A stretch of DNA of 64,000 nt from Paracnuella aquatica (GTDB taxonomy: Bacteria; Bacteroidota; Bacteroidia; Chitinophagales; Chitinophagaceae): assembly GCF_003332885.2 (NCBI RefSeq), contig NZ_QOWJ01000005.1:1-64000 (forward strand), given 5' to 3'. The first letter of the stretch is position 1. Each line of letters opens with the position of its first letter. Under the pieces are notes generated by a model. The model was not told the origin of the DNA and did not search any database. It saw nothing but the letters and a program-made list of their open reading frames with translations. Position numbers and translations under genes: made by a program. Below are positions 1 through 9,890 of this stretch, one piece after another.

Positions 1-276
1 TGTACAAAAAAACTAAACCAATAGCCAACCAAAGAAAGCAAACAGTATAGAAGTAAACCACAACAAAAAGAAAACCACCGCAATAATCAAAAATGCAAGT
101 CTAAAGGACAGATCCTATTTAAGACGATTACTAATACAGTTTGGTGTAAACCAGTATAATATTCTCTGTACTGCTCCCTCACCGTCACATTGCATTTCCC
201 ACCTGTTTATGCTAATCATACAAATCCTTCAATAATCCTACAATTCACTGGTTCCGCTGGTTTAGCTTTGCCCTGT

Positions 277-1650
277 ATGAACAATAAGCTTTCCGGATGG
301 GATGATACCATTGTAGCCTTGGCAACGCCGCCTGGCGTGGGTGCTATTGGTGTGTTGCGGCTCAGCGGCTCAAAGGCAATTGATGTGGCCAATGCCATTT
401 TCCCATCAAAAAACCTGCACCTGCAACCAAGTCACACCATTCATGTGGGCAGTATCAAATGGGAAGGCGAGGTATTGGATGAAGTAGTGGTTTCCCTGTT
501 TAAAAATCCCCGTTCATATACCGGCGAAGATGTGGTTGAAATTTCCTGTCATGGCTCTCCGTTTGTGCAGCAGCGTGTGCTCGATGCATGCATGGCGGCA
601 GGAGCCCGGCTGGCAAAGCCCGGCGAATTTACCCAACGGGCATTTTTAGCAGGCAAACTCGATCTTACCCAGGCCGAAGCAGTTGCCGACCTGATTGCAG
701 CCCAAACCGGCGCTGCGCAAAAAACAGCATTGCACAATATTCGCGGGGGCTTTTCAACCGTATTGGCCGCGCTTCGCGAACAGCTGATCCGCTTCTCTGC
801 ACTGATCGAACTCGAGCTTGATTTTTCGCAGGAAGACGTAGAATTCGCCGACCGCACCGACTTAAAGAACCTGGTGCGCCAAATACTGGATCAAACAAAC
901 GAGTTGCTGCAATCGTTCCGGTTGGGCAACGTGATCCGTAACGGCGTAAGCGTAGCCATTATTGGCAAACCAAACGCCGGAAAATCGACCCTGCTCAATG
1001 CATTGCTCAATGAGGAGCGGGCCATTGTAAGCGATATACCGGGCACCACCCGCGATACAATTGAAGAAGTACTAAACATCGACGGCATTTTGTTCCGGTT
1101 AATCGACACCGCCGGTATCCGCAGCCACAGCGCCGATGCGATTGAAGCGGTGGGCATCAAACGCAGCCTGCAAAAGCGCCGCGAAGCCGACCTCGTACTG
1201 TATTTATTCGACGCAACCGATACCACTCCCGACAACTTGCTGGAAGCAACGCATGAATTGGAACGTGAAGGTATCCGCCATCTGTTGGTGGGCAATAAGG
1301 TCGACCAGGAAACGGGGGGCAATTTGAAGTTTGGTCAGAACACCTTGATGATCGCCGCCAAAACCGGCATGGGCATCGACACCCTCCGTCAACGCATGGT
1401 TGCTGCGGTACTGGAAAATGCTTCCTTGGGTGAAAATGTGGTGGTGACCAATGCACGCCATTTTCATGCGTTGCAACAGGTACAGCAGTCGCTGCAGGAT
1501 GTACTATCAGGATTGGATGCAAACATTCCTGGCGACCTGCTGGCGCTGGATATTCGCCGCAGCTTACACTACCTGGGCGAGATCACCGGTGAAGTAACGA
1601 ATGAAGACCAGTTGGACTTTATTTTTAGTAAGTTTTGTATCGGAAAGTAA
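277..1650 (+). CDS. mnmE: tRNA uridine-5-carboxymethylaminomethyl modification GTPase MnmE
   Basis: MnmE works with MnmG to modify U34 in the wobble position of certain tRNAs in the cytoplasm. The 457-residue protein has the expected order: an N-terminal folate-binding TrmE domain starting DDTIVALATPPGVGAIG, a helical region, and an inserted G domain. The Walker A motif GKPNAGKS lies at about residues 230-237, followed by DIPGTTRD and DTAGIR. It ends in FCIGK, the C-terminal C-x-G-K motif whose cysteine is essential in the family. The frame is open upstream to a TTG at 190, but the ATG at 277 puts the start at the family's usual position. The length is normal. It stands alone, with no mnmG nearby. 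Confidence 0.97.
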   Translation: MNNKLSGWDDTIVALATPPGVGAIGVLRLSGSKAIDVANAIFPSKNLHLQPSHTIHVGSIKWEGEVLDEVVVSLFKNPRSYTGEDVVEISCHGSPFVQQRVLDACMAAGARLAKPGEFTQRAFLAGKLDLTQAEAVADLIAAQTGAAQKTALHNIRGGFSTVLAALREQLIRFSALIELELDFSQEDVEFADRTDLKNLVRQILDQTNELLQSFRLGNVIRNGVSVAIIGKPNAGKSTLLNALLNEERAIVSDIPGTTRDTIEEVLNIDGILFRLIDTAGIRSHSADAIEAVGIKRSLQKRREADLVLYLFDATDTTPDNLLEATHELEREGIRHLLVGNKVDQETGGNLKFGQNTLMIAAKTGMGIDTLRQRMVAAVLENASLGENVVVTNARHFHALQQVQQSLQDVLSGLDANIPGDLLALDIRRSLHYLGEITGEVTNEDQLDFIFSKFCIGK

Positions 1651-1714
1651 AATCCAAAACCGCCACAACGCAAATAATTATATCAATCCTCCGACATAAA
1701 ATTTTAAAAACAAA

Positions 1715-1748
1715 CACGGCATGCAGTCTGCAAAGACCGCATGCCGTG
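1715..1748 (-). terminator. Rho-independent terminator of the gene at 1806-2243
   Basis: A perfect 10-bp inverted repeat (CACGGCATGC at 1715-1724 with GCATGCCGTG at 1739-1748) is followed, on the minus strand, by a T-rich tract (complement of 1690-1714). It lies just past the minus-strand stop at 1806. It may also end mnmE transcripts, but the plus-strand side has no T-run. Confidence 0.7.
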
Positions 1749-1805
1749 GCGCCAGATTAGTAATGTTCAAAGCCTATCAATCCAAGCCAATCAATTTTAC
1801 CCTGC

Positions 1806-2243
1806 TTATTTTTTGATCTTCTTATGCTGGAGCCAGCCGTTCGAACCGTTTGAACGCAAGATGATTTTTTTGGTGTCATCTTCCACGGTAACAAAGTAGC
1901 GGATGCTGTATTCGTCCGATGCTTCGATGGCTTCTACTACTTGCTTCGATGCATATTTTTCCTGGATTTTTGCCTGCAATACCAACGGCAGTTCGCTTAC
2001 CTGGATGCTGCGGGTAATCACTACCAGCTCGCCGCCCTGGCTGAAGAATGCAGTAGCCTGCCGGCCGCTTACTTCAAAGTTTGCCTGGAACAAATCTTCT
2101 TTCACCGTCCAGGTAACCTTGCTGGTATTAGCAAAGGTGCGGTTGAACGCTTTGATCACTGCAGGATCAACTTCTGCAGGGGTGTTGGCTGCCTGTGCAA
2201 AATAAGATGACACGATGGTTAACAGGATGAAGAGGGGTTTCAT
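1806..2243 (-). CDS. Small secreted protein, PepSY-like fold suspected
   Basis: A 145-residue protein with a clear N-terminal signal peptide (MKPLFILLTIVSSYFAQA). The mature part alternates a short helix with beta strands: VIKAFNRTFANTSKVTWTV, then QANFEVSGRQATAFF, then LQAKIQEKYASKQVVEAIE. This pattern (helix with F-x-x-x-F, K-V-x-W, then F-x-x-x-G/A-x-x-x-Y/F) resembles the PepSY-like/beta-lactamase-inhibitor-like periplasmic proteins common in Bacteroidota. There are no catalytic motifs and no lipobox. It is a single gene with its own terminator. The function is unknown and the family link is inferred from pattern only. Confidence 0.75.
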   Translation of the reverse strand: MKPLFILLTIVSSYFAQAANTPAEVDPAVIKAFNRTFANTSKVTWTVKEDLFQANFEVSGRQATAFFSQGGELVVITRSIQVSELPLVLQAKIQEKYASKQVVEAIEASDEYSIRYFVTVEDDTKKIILRSNGSNGWLQHKKIKK

Positions 2244-2594
2244 GGTTGTTTGTTTTGGTGTTTTTTAATTGTGTTGTTTGCAAGTTGGACGGCACACCAG
2301 CACAAATGGTTACAACAAATGCCGGTTGATTGGTAAAGGGAAACATGTGCTGTTGAAAGGAGCTGATGGTGTATGAAAGGTGCGGCGCCGGTATTGATGA
2401 AATCCGATCAATTCAATCTTTTGGTTTGACCAATATGCATTGGAACACAGAAGTGATTTTATATTACAACGCCATCCCGTTGTGTAAATGCAAAACATTT
2501 ACTTAACAAGTAACCAGTAGAAATGTCAGGTGGGTAAATAAGGAACATGCATTCCAATCCTCTTCAATCGCTACCAATTTTTCACATAGTTATT

Positions 2595-2602
2595 TACATT
2601 TG
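2595..2602 (+). promoter_or_regulatory. Candidate Bacteroidota -7 box for the gene at 2664
   Basis: TACATTTG matches the Bacteroidota -7 consensus TAnnTTTG exactly and lies about 60 bases upstream of the ATG at 2664. No convincing -33 TTTG is seen. The rest of the 2244-2663 gap shows no gene and no clear repeat; it must also hold the promoter of the divergent gene ending at 2243. Confidence 0.45.
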
Positions 2603-2663
2603 AAAACACATGCCCCTTGCCGCACCAACACATGTGGCACAGTGGAATAAAACAGCACTACTT

Positions 2664-3068
2664 ATGGGAAAACCAGCCGAAATCAAAACCAAGCAGAACG
2701 AAGCCAGCGTGTCCGATTTTATCAATGCGCTTACCGATGAACAAAAGCGAAAGGACAGCGAGGCAATCATTAAAATGATGGAAGCTGCCACAGGCGAACA
2801 GCCAAAAATGTGGGGCGCTTCAATGATTGGCTTTGGCAATGTGCGCTACAAAAGCCCGGCTACGGGCCGGGAAGTGGATTGGTTTAAAATTGGATTTGCA
2901 CCACGCAAAGCCAACCTGTCGCTGCACCTGCTGGACCTGCAGCGGCATGCCGATGCGCTGCCCAAACTGGGCAAACATAAAACCGGCGCCGGTTGCCTGT
3001 ACATTAATAAACTAGATGATGTAAACCTGGAAGTATTGCAACGTATGATAGAGAAAGCAGCGAAGTAA
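2664..3068 (+). CDS. DUF1801 (YdhG-like) domain protein
   Basis: A 134-residue cytoplasmic protein. The central block WGASMIGFGNVRYKSPATGRE, followed by VDWFKIGFAPRKANLSLHLL, is typical of DUF1801 proteins (YdhG/frataxin-like fold), which are small single-domain proteins of unknown biochemical role. An in-frame start at 2610 would add 18 residues; the ATG at 2664 (MGKPAEIKTKQNEASV) was chosen because homologous proteins begin at this amphipathic segment. No signal peptide. It is followed after 29 bases by the end of the convergent esterase gene. Confidence 0.85.
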   Translation: MGKPAEIKTKQNEASVSDFINALTDEQKRKDSEAIIKMMEAATGEQPKMWGASMIGFGNVRYKSPATGREVDWFKIGFAPRKANLSLHLLDLQRHADALPKLGKHKTGAGCLYINKLDDVNLEVLQRMIEKAAK

Positions 3069-3097
3069 TCGCCACTTCCTGTGCAACATTTATTTGC

Positions 3098-3952
3098 TCA
3101 ATACTGCCGGAAACTTTGCGATACAAAATGCAATACATCGGGTAGCGCTTCCCGCCAGTAGGTCCAGTTATGTGCACCATCGCGAACGCGAAATTCATGC
3201 GGGATCTCTTTTTTCTTCATCGCAATATGCACCAGCGAGTTGCCTTCGTATAAAAAGTCATCGTCGCCGCAATCGATATACCAGCGCACCGATTTTTTTA
3301 CACTATCCGCCATGTTGTTGATCAGCGCCAATGCACTGTGCTGCTTGTATTAAGTTTCAATGGCAGCATCGGTTGCAGTGGCATTATTTCGCCTGATCGA
3401 TGTTTTGGCATCTTCTAAGCTAATGGGCCCCGCAGCTGCACTCAATGGGCAGGCAGCAGCAAACAGGTCGGGGCGGTGCAGTGCATACATAAAAGTGCCG
3501 CCGCCACCCATCGATAGCCCGCTGATGGCGCGGTAACGTTTTTCCTTTTTGGTGCGGTATGTTTTTTCAATATGCGGCATCAGTTCCTGGAAAAAGAAAT
3601 CCTCGTAGCGCCAGTCGCCTTTGATGTCGTTGAAGTAGCCCCTTCGGCCGGTGTTGGCATCGGGCATCACAATGATCATGGCCGTGGAGCGGCCTTCCCT
3701 GATGGCTTTGTCGGTAATGTTTTGCACTTCGCCAAACTGCACCCAGCCCGTCTGGTCGTCGCCACCACCATGCAGCAGGTACAACACCGGGTAGCTTCTT
3801 TGCGATGTTTCGTAATCGGGCGGCAGGTAAATGGCAAACTTCCGTTCTCCGTTCAGGATCTTGCTGTTCAGTGAAAGGGCATCCATTACTTTGCCGGTTT
3901 GGGCAAATACAAAAAGTGGCATTAATGCCAGGGCAAGGGCAAGCTGTTTCAT
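3098..3952 (-). pseudogene. Secreted alpha/beta-hydrolase esterase (feruloyl/acetyl esterase-like), interrupted by an in-frame stop
   Basis: The reading frame runs from ATG 3952 (signal peptide MKQLALALALMPLFVFAQ) for 200 codons, meets TAA at 3350-3352 and continues in the same frame to 3098. Joined, it gives a normal-length esterase of about 284 residues (Esterase D/FrsA-like). The oxyanion region YLLHGGGDD and the nucleophile elbow GLSMGGGG (Ser147) precede the stop. The catalytic Asp region (CGDDDFLY) and His region (DGAHNWTYW) follow it, so the 200-residue product would lack two triad residues. Because both parts stay in frame, a single-base substitution (for example TAC or TAT to TAA) or a sequencing error explains it; it is not a frameshift. 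It is divergent from the sialidase-like gene, with 122 bases between starts, suggesting shared control. Confidence 0.8.
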
Positions 3953-4074
3953 GCCTATTAAGTTAACGGAAGTAGTTAAGAAAAAAGGCATCTGTCCAAT
4001 CAATAAACAACGACATGCAAGCGTAGCGATATTTCTTTTGCAACCCATTCATTGCCGCCGGTTATTTTTACCGC

Positions 4075-5106
4075 ATGAAGCAAGGCGGGCTTATTACATT
4101 GTTGCTATTGGTGCAAGGCATGCTGCTGGCGCAGGGCGGCTGGCAAAAACAAGACGAAGAACTGATTTTTACCAAACCACCTTTTACTGCGGCCCATGCG
4201 CCAACGATCGTTGAGCTGGCATCGGGCGGCATCATGGTTTCTTTTTTTGCAGGCACCCACGAGGGGCATAAAGACGTTTCTATTTGGCAAACACAAATGG
4301 GTGCCGGGCAATGGACCAAACCACAAATTGCAGCCACCGGCGTGGTGCACGATTCGTTACGCTATCCCTGCTGGAACCCGGTGCTGTTCCGCCCTGCAGG
4401 CGGGCCGCTGCAACTATTTTATAAAGTGGGCCCCAACCCAAGGGAGTGGTGGGGCATGGTGCAAACATCGGCCGATGATGGCAAAACCTGGAGCACCGCA
4501 AGCCGGCTTCCCGACGGTATTTTGGGGCCCATCAAAAACAAGCCGGTGCAGTTGAAAAACGGTACCATATTAAGCCCGTCCAGCACCGAAACCGAACAGG
4601 CATGGAAGGCGCACATCGAGCAATCGGCCGATGGCGGCAAAACATGGAAGCGCATTCCAATCGATAGCACCAGTTCATTTAAAGTCATTCAACCCGCCAT
4701 TTTACAACACCCCAATGGCCGGCTGCAGGTGCTGTGCCGCAGCGACCAGGACCGCATCGTGCAGGCATGGTCGGATGATAGCGGCAATAGCTGGTCGCGT
4801 TTTTCAACCATTCATTTACCCAATCCCAATTCGGGCATCGATGCCGTTACCCTGAACGATGGCAGTCAACTGCTGGTATACAATCCAACCATCAGGGGCA
4901 AGGAGTGGTTCAACAACCGCGGCAAACTCAATGTAGCCCTTTCCACCAACGGCAAGGATTGGAAAGACATCATGGTTCTGGAAAATGGAACAAGTGAAGA
5001 ATACAGCTACCCGGCCGTGATACAGGCAAAGGATGGAAAGGTGCACATAGTATATACCTACGACCGCAAGAACATCAAACATGTAGTGCTGGTTAAAAAG
5101 CCATAG
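4075..5106 (+). CDS. Secreted sialidase-family (BNR/Asp-box) beta-propeller protein
   Basis: A 343-residue protein with a signal peptide (MKQGGLITLLLLVQGMLLAQ). The mature part is a six-bladed sialidase-like propeller with several Asp-box motifs of the S-x-D-x-G-x-T-W type: SADDGKTW, SADGGKTW, SDDSGNSW. It begins HAPTIVELASGGIMVSFFAG and has CWNPVLFRPAGGPLQLFYKVG. These features match the exo-sialidase-like family found in polysaccharide utilisation loci, which includes enzymes acting on substrates other than sialic acid. The classical catalytic Arg triad cannot be assigned by eye. The neighbour is the divergent esterase, so the pair may deacylate and cleave a decorated glycan; this is inference. 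Confidence 0.8.
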   Translation: MKQGGLITLLLLVQGMLLAQGGWQKQDEELIFTKPPFTAAHAPTIVELASGGIMVSFFAGTHEGHKDVSIWQTQMGAGQWTKPQIAATGVVHDSLRYPCWNPVLFRPAGGPLQLFYKVGPNPREWWGMVQTSADDGKTWSTASRLPDGILGPIKNKPVQLKNGTILSPSSTETEQAWKAHIEQSADGGKTWKRIPIDSTSSFKVIQPAILQHPNGRLQVLCRSDQDRIVQAWSDDSGNSWSRFSTIHLPNPNSGIDAVTLNDGSQLLVYNPTIRGKEWFNNRGKLNVALSTNGKDWKDIMVLENGTSEEYSYPAVIQAKDGKVHIVYTYDRKNIKHVVLVKKP

Positions 5107-5445
5107 CGGTGGTTCCATGCAAAGCATCGCCCCAATATTTTGCAGAAATTATCGGACAATTTTTAAAAACGTTTGGTGATGGCTTTGGGAAATTTGGCCA
5201 GCTCATTGTTCTGCACTTTTTGTGCAGCGTTGCTTGTTACTGATGCGTAAACCCTAAAACAAATTAGATCACTTGAATTTTTGTTGGTTATACATGCGAA
5301 CAAAATTTCATGTGGAGGTTGCTGTTTTTTGAAACCCTTTTTTTAATTTTTGGGCCTGTAAATTGTACCCCACAAAAACTATATTTTTTTAAAGGCATCA
5401 TGGCCATGCGCCCCAATTCCTTTAAACCATTGCTAAACAGGGTGC
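5107..5445. other. Intergenic region upstream of the phytochrome gene
   Basis: 339 bases without a supported gene. It is AT-rich with T-tracts around 5320-5390 and presumably carries the phytochrome promoter, but no exact TAnnTTTG box, hairpin or repeat stands out. Confidence 0.4.
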
Positions 5446-7716
5446 ATGCAAATCATCAACATCGTCAACAAAGAAGTAGCTACCATTCCCAACTGTGCCA
5501 GCGAGCCTATTCATACTCCCGGTGCCATCCAGCCATTTGGCGTTCTACTGGCAGTAGATGCAAACGAAGTACTTACTTACTGCAGCAGTAACACCGAACT
5601 TTTATTTACACTTCCGCCGGCGCAGGTTTTGGGCAAAAGCCTTCTTGATATCTGGCCCGGTGCAGCCGAACAAATGGCGCTGTTAAAGCTGGCGCAAAAT
5701 GGCGTGCAACACGCTGTGGTCAAGCCTTCCGGCCAGCAGTGCGATTTGTTTGTATACGAAAGTGGCCCCTACCGCATCCTTGAATTTGAGTTGCAACAGC
5801 CGGGTACCGAAACGGACATCGACCTGTTTGAGCAAACCCAGATATTCGTCAACAGCATCGACCGGGCCCGCAGCCTGCGCGACCTGTGCCAGCGCATTGC
5901 GGAGCAAACCCGCGCCATTACCGGCTACGACCGCGTGATGATTTACCGGTTCGATAATGAATACAACGGGCAGGTGTATGCCGAAAGCAAACGCAAAGAT
6001 TTGGAGCCTTACCTCGACCTGCACTACCCCCACACCGATATTCCGCCACAGGCACGGGAGCTGTACCTGCGCAACCTGATGCGGATGATTGCCGATGTAA
6101 ATTACGAGCCCGTTCCGTTGCTTACAGTGCAGGCTGCCGAAGTGCACCAGCCCGACCTGAGCGATAGCGTGCTGCGCAGCGTGTCGCCCATTCATATCCA
6201 GTACCTCAAAAACATGGAGGTGGGCGCCACACTTACTGTTTCGATTGTTTTGGAAGGAAAGCTTTGGGGAATGATTGCCTGCCACCACCAGCAGCCGCTG
6301 CACCTGTCGTATGCCCGCCGGAAAGCGGCACTGATGCAGGGGCATTTCTTATCGTCGCAAATAAGGGTGCGCCAACTGGCCGAGGAATATGAAGTAAGTA
6401 CTGTGGTGGAAGCACACCTGCAACACCTGCTGAACCTGGTGCCACAGGAAGGCGACTTTGCGCTCAAGTTTAAAAACTTTACATCACTGATGCCCGCTGC
6501 CAACGCCACCGGTGTGGCGGTGTTGCATAAGGGTAAAATATACGAGCAGGGGCTGGTGCCGCCACACGACCGCCTCATGCAACTGTTTCAATGGCTGGCG
6601 GCACACAGTGCGGGCCTGCAGTTCAGTACATCGCACCTAATGGCCCATTATGCCGATGCAGAAAAGATCAGCCGGCAGGCCGCCGGTATTTTGTACAACA
6701 AACTGGGCGACCCGCTGCGCGATGCCATCATCTGGTTTCGGGAGGAAGTGGAACAAAGTATCAACTGGGCCGGCGACCCGTTTGATGCCATTCAAAAACA
6801 TACGGTGCTCAACCAGCTCAACCCACGTTCTTCATTTGCCATTTACCGGCAGCAGGTGCGTTACACCAGCCGCGAGTGGCGGATATCGGAGCTGAATGCA
6901 GCGGCACGTTTTGCCGGTGCTTTGCAAAATCATTTTCACCTCGAGTACCTGCGGTTGGAAGAAGCAAGCCAGCGGCTGCTCAACGAACGCCTCCAAAAGG
7001 CCAATAAAGAACTGGCCAACATCAACTGGATCACTACGCATGACCTGAAAGAGCCGCTGCGCAAAATTCTCATTTTTGCGTCGCGGGTAATGGACGAAGA
7101 AAACCAAACGCTTTCAAAACTGGTGTTGGATTCCATTGAACGCATTCAAACTTCGGCCAAGCGCATGCAAAGCCTGGTGGAAGATATTACGGCGTACAAC
7201 ATTATTGAAGACCGCCAGGCCAACACGGATTATACCGACCTCAATACCATTGTGGCCGATGTGCTGCACGAATATGAAGAAGACCTGCGGCGGTTGCAGG
7301 CCACCTGGCAGGTAGATAACCTGCCGCAACTGCAAGTGGTGCCGTACCAGATCAGGCAGCTTTTTGTAAACCTAATTGGTAATGCCATCAAGTTTGCCCA
7401 CCCCGACCGCCCTTTTAGTCTCAACATCCGTTGTACACGGTTGGCATCGCGTATGGCCAACCAGCCACTGTTGCGCAACGGCATTCCTTATTACCAGATC
7501 ACCGTGGAGGACAACGGCATTGGCTTTTTGCCGGAGGAAGGCGAAAAGATCTTTGATATTTTTTACCGCTTGCACCACCGCCATACTTATGAAGGCAATG
7601 GCATAGGGCTGGCTATTTGCAAAAGAATTGTGGAGCAGCATGGCGGCACCATTATGGCCACCGGGCAGGCTGGGGCCGGTGCGGCTTTCCAAATTTTTTT
7701 ACCGGCACCGCAATAA
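5446..7716 (+). CDS. Bacteriophytochrome sensor histidine kinase
   Basis: A 756-residue red/far-red photosensor kinase. Order: PAS (about 15-120), GAF (about 135-310), PHY (about 325-505), HisKA, HATPase_c. Cys17 in NCASEPIHTPGAIQPFG matches the biliverdin-attaching cysteine of bacterial phytochromes. PHTDIP (195-200) corresponds to the chromophore-pocket PASDIP motif, and PRSSF (460-464) is the PRxSF tongue motif of the PHY domain, so it should be a light-responsive BphP. His532 in THDLKEPLRK is the phosphoacceptor; the ATP-binding boxes are DNGIGF and GNGIGLAI. No transmembrane segment and no receiver domain, so the partner must be separate. No heme oxygenase is in the window; the Rcp-like receiver at 27775 is a possible partner. 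Confidence 0.95.
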   Translation: MQIINIVNKEVATIPNCASEPIHTPGAIQPFGVLLAVDANEVLTYCSSNTELLFTLPPAQVLGKSLLDIWPGAAEQMALLKLAQNGVQHAVVKPSGQQCDLFVYESGPYRILEFELQQPGTETDIDLFEQTQIFVNSIDRARSLRDLCQRIAEQTRAITGYDRVMIYRFDNEYNGQVYAESKRKDLEPYLDLHYPHTDIPPQARELYLRNLMRMIADVNYEPVPLLTVQAAEVHQPDLSDSVLRSVSPIHIQYLKNMEVGATLTVSIVLEGKLWGMIACHHQQPLHLSYARRKAALMQGHFLSSQIRVRQLAEEYEVSTVVEAHLQHLLNLVPQEGDFALKFKNFTSLMPAANATGVAVLHKGKIYEQGLVPPHDRLMQLFQWLAAHSAGLQFSTSHLMAHYADAEKISRQAAGILYNKLGDPLRDAIIWFREEVEQSINWAGDPFDAIQKHTVLNQLNPRSSFAIYRQQVRYTSREWRISELNAAARFAGALQNHFHLEYLRLEEASQRLLNERLQKANKELANINWITTHDLKEPLRKILIFASRVMDEENQTLSKLVLDSIERIQTSAKRMQSLVEDITAYNIIEDRQANTDYTDLNTIVADVLHEYEEDLRRLQATWQVDNLPQLQVVPYQIRQLFVNLIGNAIKFAHPDRPFSLNIRCTRLASRMANQPLLRNGIPYYQITVEDNGIGFLPEEGEKIFDIFYRLHHRHTYEGNGIGLAICKRIVEQHGGTIMATGQAGAGAAFQIFLPAPQ

Positions 7717-7774
7717 CGCATGCACTATTTTATAACACAGTGTTGCTGGTTGTAGACAGTGTTTGATTTAAAAT

Positions 7775-7808
7775 AAAAGGGAGTGGCAAATGAGTCATTC
7801 CCTTTTTT
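7775..7808 (+). terminator. Rho-independent terminator after the phytochrome gene
   Basis: The stem AAAAGGGAGTG (7775-7785) pairs with CATTCCCTTTT (7796-7806, one G-U pair) and runs into a T-run, 58 bases after the stop codon. Confidence 0.8.
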
Positions 7809-7991
7809 CATAATGATGTATTCATTTTTACATACATCAATGGTTGTAACAACAATGCGGTGCAAACGCGTTTGAAAGTCTATTATGCTGAAGTATTCAA
7901 CACTTATGATATGCCCTTCTCATGCTATTGTGTAATTACATTTTTGTAGGCCGTAATGGTTGGCTATATTAGATTTCAAGCTATTTCCACT

Positions 7992-8618
7992 ATGGATGTA
8001 TTGTCGCAATTACTGCAGCATAAAATCATTGCCATTGTTCGGGGTGTGCACCCCGAGGCAGTACCCCATATTGCACAAGCGCTGTATCGGGGCGGTATCC
8101 GCGCCCTTGAAATTACTTTGAATTCCGAAGGCGCATTTGGTGCCATCAAACAGTTGTGCGCCGTTGTGGAAAATGACATGCTGGTAGGAGCCGGTACCGT
8201 GCTCGATGCTGCTGCTGCAACAGAGGCTATTCAGTGCGGTGCGCAATTCATTATTTCGCCATCGCTGGAGTTCGATGTAATCAGGCAGACAAAAGCGCTG
8301 GGTAGAGTGAGCATTCCCGGTGCATACACCGCCACCGAGGTGGTTGCGGCACACAGGGCGGGCGGCGATTTAATTAAAATTTTCCCGGCATCCAATCCGC
8401 AATACATCAAAGACTTGAAAGGCCCGCTGGATCATATTCCGATGATGCCAACCGGCGGCGTAAACCTGGATAATATTGCCCTATTTCAACGGGCCGGTGC
8501 TGTAGCATTTGGCATTGGCAGCAGCCTGGTTGATGGCAGGCAGCAAATTACTACCGCATACCTCGAAGCATTGGAACAAAAGGCTGCGCAATTTGTGCAG
8601 GCAATAAACAACAACTAA
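7992..8618 (+). CDS. dgoA: 2-dehydro-3-deoxy-6-phosphogalactonate/phosphogluconate aldolase
   Basis: A 208-residue class I KDPG/KDPGal aldolase that splits the phosphorylated keto-deoxy sugar acid into pyruvate and glyceraldehyde-3-phosphate in the cytoplasm. The N-terminus reads [16 protein letters not shown]. Catalytic Glu40 is in ALEITLNSE, the Schiff-base Lys129 is in DLIKIFPAS, and the phosphate loop is [10 protein letters not shown]. An in-frame start at 7956 exists, but ATG 7992 gives the family's usual N-terminus. It lies 7 bases before galactonate dehydratase, with the KDGal kinase further downstream. That context favours the galactonate (dgo) role over a gluconate role. A -7-like TACATTTTTG lies about 45 bases upstream. 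Confidence 0.88.
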   Translation: MDVLSQLLQHKIIAIVRGVHPEAVPHIAQALYRGGIRALEITLNSEGAFGAIKQLCAVVENDMLVGAGTVLDAAAATEAIQCGAQFIISPSLEFDVIRQTKALGRVSIPGAYTATEVVAAHRAGGDLIKIFPASNPQYIKDLKGPLDHIPMMPTGGVNLDNIALFQRAGAVAFGIGSSLVDGRQQITTAYLEALEQKAAQFVQAINNN

Positions 8619-8625
8619 AAGCAAC

Positions 8626-9774
8626 ATGCGCATAACCAGTTTTAAATTGTACCAGGTGCCGCCCCGCTGGCTGTTTTTAAAAATTGAAACAGACGAAGGC
8701 ATCAGTGGTTGGGGTGAGCCGGTGATTGAAGGAAAAGCTGCTACGGTAAAGACCGCGGTGGAAGAACTGATGGAGTACCTGGTGGGCAAAGACCCGCGCA
8801 ATATTGAAGACCATTGGAACGTAATGTACCGCGGTGGTTTTTATCGCGGCGGCGCTATTTTAATGAGCGCTATGGCCGGCATCGACCAGGCGCTGTGGGA
8901 TATTAAAGGCAAGTACCACAATGCACCGGTGCACCAGTTGCTGGGCGGCAAAGTGCGGGATAAAATCAAAGTGTACTCGTGGATTGGTGGCGACCGCCCA
9001 ATGGAAGTGGGCATGGCTGCACGTGCCATGCAAACGCAGGGTTTTACTGCCGTAAAAATGAATGCCACCGAGGAGTTGCAATACGTAGATAATTACGATA
9101 AAATTGACCAGGCCGTGGCCCGCATTGCTGCCGTGCGGGAAGCGGTTGGCAGCGGCATGGGCGTGGGTATTGATTTTCATGGAAGGGTACATAAGCCAAT
9201 GGCCAAAATATTGGCAAAAGAACTGGAGCCCTTTAAGCCGATGTTCATTGAAGAGCCGGTGCTGCCCGAAAACAACGAAGCGCTGCGCGAAATAAGACAA
9301 CACACGGCCATACCCATTGCCACCGGCGAACGGATGTTTTCGCGGTGGGAATTCAAAAAGCTGCTGATAGATGGAAATGTCGATATCATCCAGCCCGATG
9401 TATCGCATGCAGGCGGCATTACAGAGTGTAAAAAAATCATCTCAATGGCCGAAGCATTTGATGTGGCCGCTGCGCCGCATTGCCCGCTGGGGCCTATTGC
9501 ATTGGCTGCCTGTTTGCAGGTAGATGCAACCTGCCACAACGCATTTATACAGGAGCAAAGCCTCGGCATTCACTACAACCAGGGCAGCGATTTGCTCGAT
9601 TATATTTTGGAGCGCAATGTATTTAAATACGAAGCGGGCTTTGTGAAAATTCCCGAAGGTCCGGGACTGGGTATTGACATCAACGAAGAACATGTACAAA
9701 AGATGGCGGAGGCCGGCCATAACTGGCGCAACCCGCTTTGGCGGCATGAAGATGGGAGTGTGGCGGAGTGGTGA
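8626..9774 (+). CDS. dgoD: D-galactonate dehydratase
   Basis: An enolase-superfamily (mandelate racemase group) dehydratase converting D-galactonate to 2-keto-3-deoxygalactonate. It is 382 residues, the same length as E. coli DgoD, and the Mg2+ and catalytic residues fall at the same positions: Asp183 and His185 (IDFHG), Glu209 (IEEP), Glu235 (ATGER), His285 (APHCPLGP). It starts 7 bases after the aldolase stop, so the two are surely co-transcribed. Nothing suggests damage. Confidence 0.96.
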   Translation: MRITSFKLYQVPPRWLFLKIETDEGISGWGEPVIEGKAATVKTAVEELMEYLVGKDPRNIEDHWNVMYRGGFYRGGAILMSAMAGIDQALWDIKGKYHNAPVHQLLGGKVRDKIKVYSWIGGDRPMEVGMAARAMQTQGFTAVKMNATEELQYVDNYDKIDQAVARIAAVREAVGSGMGVGIDFHGRVHKPMAKILAKELEPFKPMFIEEPVLPENNEALREIRQHTAIPIATGERMFSRWEFKKLLIDGNVDIIQPDVSHAGGITECKKIISMAEAFDVAAAPHCPLGPIALAACLQVDATCHNAFIQEQSLGIHYNQGSDLLDYILERNVFKYEAGFVKIPEGPGLGIDINEEHVQKMAEAGHNWRNPLWRHEDGSVAEW

Positions 9775-9890
9775 GTGGTATGGGTTGTCGTATTTGTTGT
9801 CGATGTCTGTGATCTATTTACAGGGATCGAGTATTGAAATGAACGACTTGCCAAATCGGCCATTCAAATAAAACGCATGACTTTGTTTCT

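Noticed and set aside
190-276. N-terminal extension of MnmE from a TTG codon
   Set aside because: The extra 29 residues are unlike any MnmE N-terminus; the ATG at 277 matches the family start.
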